Shown piece after piece: positions 57,852 to 64,000 of a DNA stretch of 64,000 bases. The stretch is taken from contig JASGHK010000006.1 of assembly GCA_049841135.1 (NCBI GenBank), forward strand, positions 558,001-622,000. The letters are read 5' to 3'. This DNA is from JACRCT01 sp049841135 (GTDB lineage Bacteria > Myxococcota > Myxococcia > Myxococcales > UBA5297). Made by a program: the position numbers and the translations under genes. The notes under the pieces were generated by a model that was given only the letters and a program-made list of their open reading frames with translations, was not told the DNA's origin and did not search any database. Every line of letters starts with the position of its first letter. Position 1 is the first letter of the stretch.

Positions 57852-57867
57852 CCGCATCGAGGCTCGA

Positions 57868-57909
57868 GTGCTGAAGCCATGTTGATGGGTACCGACATAT
57901 CTTCAGCAC
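57868..57909. terminator. Terminator-like inverted repeat between glgA and the kinase gene
   Basis: GTGCTGAAG (57868-57876) pairs with CTTCAGCAC (57901-57909) over a 24-nt loop, in the convergent gap. Confidence 0.5.
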
Positions 57910-57955
57910 ACCGAGCTCGAGGGCCTCGGGTTGCCGACCGGCCTGGATGGAGTCG

Positions 57956-59587
57956 TCAGGGATTGAGCTCGCGCTCGAGCCGGACGAGCGCCGCGGCCGC
58001 GGCGTCCTGGCCGCACTCGTCGTCGGAGAAGGCCGTCTTCTTACGCGGCAGCTTCTTGAGCTTGCGCAGCGGCTCCAGGGCGGACTCGGCGCGCAGGTCG
58101 GCGAGCCGCCGGGCCGCGATGGCGCGGATGCCGCAGTCCCGGCTGTCGAGCGCGGCGATGTAGAGCGGGGCGAGCGCGAGCCCCTGGCCGGCGTGCTCCA
58201 GGTCCACGAAGCGCAGCGCGCCCCACTGCGCCCAGCTCTGCTCCTGGCGGGCGAGCTCCTGCAGGAGCGGCAGCACGCGCGCCTTCTGCCAGCCGGCGAG
58301 CACCTTGCGCGGCTTGACTCCGTCGGGGCGGTTCTCGGTGTGCCCGAAGTCGTCGGCCAGGGTCTCGACGGCCTCCGGGGCGATCTCGGTGTCGGCGGGG
58401 ACGGCCTCGAAGAGCTTGCGCGCCTCGTCGCGGCGGCCGACCTGGTACAGCGCCGCCGCGCGCAGCATCTTGAGCGGCCAGGTCTGCGCCGCCTCGCCCG
58501 CATCGTCGATCACCTGCAGGGCCTCGCTCCCGCGCCGCTCCTGGACCAGGCGGCGCGCCCGGCGCTCGGGTTGGAACCAGGCTAAGAGCGCCACCGCCGC
58601 GAGGAGCGCGACGAGGCCGGCTGCCGCGCCCACCTTCAGCGCCAGGCTGCGGCGGCTGCGCGTCATCGCCGTCTGGGCGCGCTGGAGCGCAGTGAGCGTC
58701 TGCACCAGCGGCAGTGGCGCCGCGGGCGTCAGCCGCTCGAGGAACTGCTGGGCGGTCTGGGGACGGGCGTCGGGGGCCTTCTGCAGGCAGGCACCGACGA
58801 GCTCCAGCAGGTGCGGCGCGGCCTGCAGCCCGGGCGCTGCCTCCACCAGGCTCGGCGGCGCCTGGTGGATCTGCTGCGTGACGAACTCCATCGGCGACGG
58901 GCCGGGCAGCGGGTGGCGGCCGGAGAGCATGCGGTAGGCGAGGATGCCCAGGGCGTAGAGGTCGCTGCGCGCGTCGAGCGGCCGGCCCATCGCCTGCTCG
59001 GGCGACATGTACTCGGGCGTCCCCAGCACGAACCCCATCTGCGTGACGCCGTTGGCCGGCTCGGGCTCGGCGAGCCGCGCGATGCCGAAGTCGAGCAGAC
59101 GCGCCTGCTCGCGGCCGTCCGGTCCGCGCGAGAGGGTCACGTTCTCCGGCTTCAGGTCGCGGTGGACGATGCCCTTGGCGTGGATGGCGGCCAGGCCCTG
59201 CGCCAGCTGGCCGAGCAGGCCCTCGGCGCGCTCGATGGAGAGCGGCGCCTCCTTGAGCAGCACCGCCTCCAGCGACTCGCCTTCGACGTACTCCATCACC
59301 AGGCAGGCCGAGCCCTCGTGGTGGCCGAAGTCGATGACCCGCACCACGCCGGGGTGCTCGACCGACGACAGCAGCTGCGCCTCCCGCCGGAAGCGCTCGG
59401 ACATGCCGTCCTGGGAGAGGTCGCTGCGGAGGACCTTGAGCGCGACCTTGCGGCCCAGCGAGACCTGCTCCGCCAGGTAGACGAGCCCCATGCCCCCGCG
59501 GCCCAGGAGGCGCTCGACGCGGAAGCGCCCGTCGAGCACCAGGGTGCCGGGGGCGAGCACGGCCGGCTGGGGTTCCGTCGTCGTCAT
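57956..59587 (-). CDS. Hanks-type Ser/Thr protein kinase with membrane segment and HEAT-like tail
   Basis: The 543-aa protein has a kinase domain at residues about 20-280: the Gly loop GRGGMGLVYLAEQ, VALKVL, catalytic HRDLKPENV, DFGIARL and GTPEYMSPEQA. A single membrane helix (VGAAAGLVALLAAVALLAWF) is near residue 345, followed by helical repeats with RRDEARKLFEAVPADTEI (TPR-like) and LDSRDCGIRAIAARRLADLR (HEAT-like), which probably face outside. Thus a transmembrane kinase with a sensor-like periplasmic tail. The ATG at 59587 is preferred. Confidence 0.92.
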   Translation of the reverse strand: MTTTEPQPAVLAPGTLVLDGRFRVERLLGRGGMGLVYLAEQVSLGRKVALKVLRSDLSQDGMSERFRREAQLLSSVEHPGVVRVIDFGHHEGSACLVMEYVEGESLEAVLLKEAPLSIERAEGLLGQLAQGLAAIHAKGIVHRDLKPENVTLSRGPDGREQARLLDFGIARLAEPEPANGVTQMGFVLGTPEYMSPEQAMGRPLDARSDLYALGILAYRMLSGRHPLPGPSPMEFVTQQIHQAPPSLVEAAPGLQAAPHLLELVGACLQKAPDARPQTAQQFLERLTPAAPLPLVQTLTALQRAQTAMTRSRRSLALKVGAAAGLVALLAAVALLAWFQPERRARRLVQERRGSEALQVIDDAGEAAQTWPLKMLRAAALYQVGRRDEARKLFEAVPADTEIAPEAVETLADDFGHTENRPDGVKPRKVLAGWQKARVLPLLQELARQEQSWAQWGALRFVDLEHAGQGLALAPLYIAALDSRDCGIRAIAARRLADLRAESALEPLRKLKKLPRKKTAFSDDECGQDAAAAALVRLERELNP

Positions 59588-59878
59588 GACCAGCCGACGG
59601 TATACACGAAGCGCGGCTGCCGGTCGCCGCGCTCGGCGACAGCCCCGCTGCCGGCCCGAGGGGCGCCGCGGGACGTCCCGGGCGTGCCGCACCTTCGCCA
59701 GCCGCCCCACGTACGAAGAGATGGTCCGGACTCGTTGATGTCGCCCAGGCGTCTCGTCGAACTCGCGCCGCTTGGCGATGCACGGGGATCTCGAGCCCCT
59801 GGTGGAGGCGCGAGGAAAGAAGAAGGGAGACCCAGTCGTCTGGATCTCCCTTTGACTGCATCAAGCTCGAAGCTCGCC
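59588..59878. other. Intergenic region with terminator
   Basis: 291 bp with one strong hairpin at 59823-59852 and no gene. Confidence 0.5.
59823..59852 (-). terminator. Terminator of the transpeptidase-like gene
   Basis: Stem arms 59823-59835 and 59840-59852 pair over 12 of 13 positions with a TCGT loop, and a T-rich stretch (CTTCTTTC) follows on the minus strand. It lies 27 bp past the minus-strand gene. Confidence 0.7.
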
Positions 59879-60526
59879 TCAACCGACCTGGAGCGTGTAG
59901 CGGCCTCCGTTGGCCCGAATGGCAGCCTCCATGTCGGCGCGGAACCGGCGTTGCGTGGCGCCATCGCCGACGATGCCGACGCAGCCCTGGGTGCCGGCGG
60001 AGCCGCCGTCGGGGTGGATGCGCAGGGCGGAGCGGGTGGCGCCGACCCGGGAGTCGTACTTGTCGTTGAGCGCGAAGCTGTAGCCGACGCCGTCGACGAC
60101 CATGCCCTTGGTGTTGCGGCTGTGCATGTGCTCGGTGACGGTGTAGGTGCCTTTGGGAAGGCTGCCCTTGCCGTGGCCGCCGCTGCGGAAGTTGTAGGTG
60201 TGGCCGTTGACGGTGAGGGTGCCGGAGACCATCTGGTTGCGCGCGCCGACGTTGGAGGTCCGCGTGATCCGCGCGTGGCCGTTCACGCCGGAGGCGGGGC
60301 TGGTGCCGGTGTCGAAGCCGTCCTTGTAGTAGGCCTTGAGCGCCGCCTGGGTCTTGGCGCCGACGACGCCATCCGCCTTGAGGCCCTTGGCGCGCTGGAA
60401 CTCGCTGACCGCAGCCTTGGTCCTGGCGCCGAACACGCCGTCGGCCTTGCCGGAGTCGAAGCCAGCGTTCTTGAGCGCATTCTGGAGACGAGAGACTTCA
60501 GAGCCGCGAGAGCCGATCGAAAGCAT
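59879..60526 (-). CDS. Peptidoglycan-binding protein with DUF2778/L,D-transpeptidase-like domain
   Basis: The 215-aa protein has a PG_binding_1 domain at residues about 1-65 (LSIGSRGSEVSRLQNALK, FQRAKGLKADGVVGAKTQAA). It is followed by a domain with GGHGKGSLPKGTYTV and HPDGGSAGTQGCVGI, an HxnC arrangement like that of DUF2778 and L,D-transpeptidases. The His and Cys are the likely catalytic pair. No signal peptide is visible. DUF2778 proteins include type VI secretion effectors (Tlde1) that cut or alter peptidoglycan. No immunity gene is obvious next to it. Confidence 0.8.
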   Translation of the reverse strand: MLSIGSRGSEVSRLQNALKNAGFDSGKADGVFGARTKAAVSEFQRAKGLKADGVVGAKTQAALKAYYKDGFDTGTSPASGVNGHARITRTSNVGARNQMVSGTLTVNGHTYNFRSGGHGKGSLPKGTYTVTEHMHSRNTKGMVVDGVGYSFALNDKYDSRVGATRSALRIHPDGGSAGTQGCVGIVGDGATQRRFRADMEAAIRANGGRYTLQVG

Positions 60527-60763
60527 CCAAGACCTCCCAACATCGAGTTGTGTCTTGATTCTCAGACGCTCTGGCGACCGGTTTCCGAACGGAAGTGGGC
60601 CTGCACAAGTGGTGGTAATGACGCAGGAATGTTCCCTGTCAGAAGTGACGGCCGTCCCCGTGGACGACCGCCGAATGACGCGCAGGGCAGGCGAGCAGGA
60701 AGGAGTCAGAGCAGTCAGAAACCTTCGGTGGTCGGTGTCGCACCCGCCGGGTATCTTTCGCCG

Positions 60764-63235
<2,472 letters not shown>

Positions 63236-63248
63236 GCCCCAGACGACT

Positions 63249-63280
63249 CGGCGCCGACTCCCTCGAAGGAGCCGGCGCCG
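63249..63280. terminator. Bidirectional terminator
   Basis: A 13-bp stem (63249-63261 with 63268-63280, one mismatch) with a 6-nt loop lies between the helicase and the convergent last gene. Confidence 0.7.
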
Positions 63281-63311
63281 AAGACCTGCAAGGTTCGAAG
63301 GTCGCCTATCG

Positions 63312-64000
63312 CTAGGGCACCGCTCCGGTGCAAATCGGCTGGGACGGCAGGAGCGAGTCCTGGGACCGGGTGACCTCGGAGAGCAGGTGCCACTGGTCCG
63401 CCCGCACTGTCGAGCTCGGGGCCGGCAGGGGTGCGCAGCGAGGGCGGCGCGAACTGGGCGAAGACGCAGGCCATCTTCCACAGGCCGTAGTCGCGCGAGA
63501 CCGAGCCCTCCGGCGCCTCGCCGAAGGTCAAGGTGATGAAGTTGTAGCCGTGCTGGCCGCTGGCGCGGTCGGGGGTGAGCAGCCGGATGTTGGAGGTCAA
63601 GAAGTCGTAGCAGACGCTGCCGTCGGTCTGCGGCGTCGCCTTCACCTCGTAGCGGTAGCTGTCGCGCGCGTGCACCAGGCGGTCGTCCAGCAGCGGGTTG
63701 GTGTGCTGGAAGACCTCGAGCACGTCGGCCACCCCGTCGAGGTCGTGGTCGATGAGCAGGCCGTTGTTGGTGAGCGGGTCGAGGCCCAGCATCACCTCCA
63801 CGCCGTCGGGGATGCCGTCGGTGTCGGAGTCCACCAGCGTCGGGTCGGTCCCCAGGAAGGACTCCATGGCCGTGGAGACCAGGTCGCCGTCGGTGTCGCC
63901 GGGCTGGAAGGGCGCCGTGAACTTGCCGGGCACGCTCTTGCTGCCTCGGGAGTCGGGGTCGATGGGGTCGAAGCCCTGCGACCGGTGGCTGGCCTCGAAC
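63312..64000 (-). CDS. Thrombospondin-type-3 repeat surface protein, C-terminal part
   Basis: The gene enters from the right edge, so its N-terminus is outside the window. TSP3-like calcium-binding repeats read DTDGDLVSTAMESFLGTDP and DSDTDGIPDGVEVMLGLDPL, then DHDLDGVADVLEVFQHTNPL. A beta-domain with two cysteines (SVCYDFLTSN and WKMACVFAQF) follows. The frame changes at about 63414-63422: removing one G after GAGCTC joins PEL to VRADQWHLLSEVTRSQDS, and the protein then ends with QPICTGAVP at a TAG. Calcium-binding, exported surface protein. Confidence 0.7.

Noticed and set aside
58811..60763. A 651-codon N-terminal extension of the helicase
   Set aside because: It is antisense to the kinase and transpeptidase-like genes; the GTG at 60764 matches the family start.

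Overview
The window is a chromosomal segment of very high GC content. It most resembles a Myxococcota or related deltaproteobacterial genome. The reasons are many lipoproteins with Asp-Ala-Gly-rich linkers, tandem cysteine-rich and MopE-like metal-binding repeats, a Hanks-type Ser/Thr kinase, multiheme cytochromes with the CX4CH heme motif known from Geobacter, and conserved single-copy genes (gyrB, murJ, dapA, lspA, pcrA/uvrD). No tRNA, rRNA or CRISPR array was found. Placement to genus is not possible from this sequence alone.

Layout. 0-4 kb: the 3' part of gyrB, then a two-gene unit (membrane Fe-S protein and secreted toroid protein). 4.2-6 kb: an IS110-family element with a small passenger gene. 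6.7-8.6 kb: a MopE-like lipoprotein flanked by G/C hairpins. 9-14.8 kb: murJ, a DUF1648 protein, an RluA-type pseudouridine synthase, an FKBP, DUF2231 and a HEAT-like protein. 14.9-17.5 kb: a complete IS21-family element with terminal repeats and a likely 6-bp target duplication. 17.6-21.7 kb: a hydrolase, small membrane proteins and lipoproteins. 21.9-24.6 kb: DUF1015, dapA and a YkgJ-type protein. 24.7-29.7 kb: a beta-barrel / 11-heme / 26-heme operon. 29.9-38.9 kb: argE-like, ftcD, lspA, a nitroreductase, a GreA-like factor, a LysE-type exporter, yaeQ and small genes. 39-44.4 kb: a peptidoglycan-binding protein, a lipase-like protein, a stand-alone PheRS-like protein and a PAS histidine kinase. 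44.5-49.5 kb: a beta-helix lipoprotein and a giant Cys-rich lipoprotein. 49.7-57.9 kb: two radical SAM/SPASM modules, one in the same reading frame as a GH13 amylase, next to a large lipoprotein and glycogen synthase. 58-64 kb: a Ser/Thr kinase, a peptidoglycan-binding L,D-transpeptidase-like protein, a UvrD/PcrA helicase and a thrombospondin-type-3 repeat protein that runs off the window.

What works together. The strongest functional unit is 24675-29738. The barrel, the periplasmic 11-heme cytochrome and the 26-heme lipoprotein are coupled (TAATG junction, then a 7-bp gap). They have the make-up of a porin-cytochrome conduit for electron transfer across the outer membrane. The second unit worth attention is the carbohydrate/radical-SAM neighbourhood at 49.7-57.9 kb, where an apparently single ORF joins a CBM48-GH13 amylase to a radical SAM/SPASM domain.

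Sequence quality. About eighteen reading-frame breaks occur in otherwise well-conserved genes. Most are explained by one extra base, and many lie in GAGCTC- or GATCTC-like hexamers. I treat these genes as one intact gene each with a probable sequence error, and I state where the frame changes.
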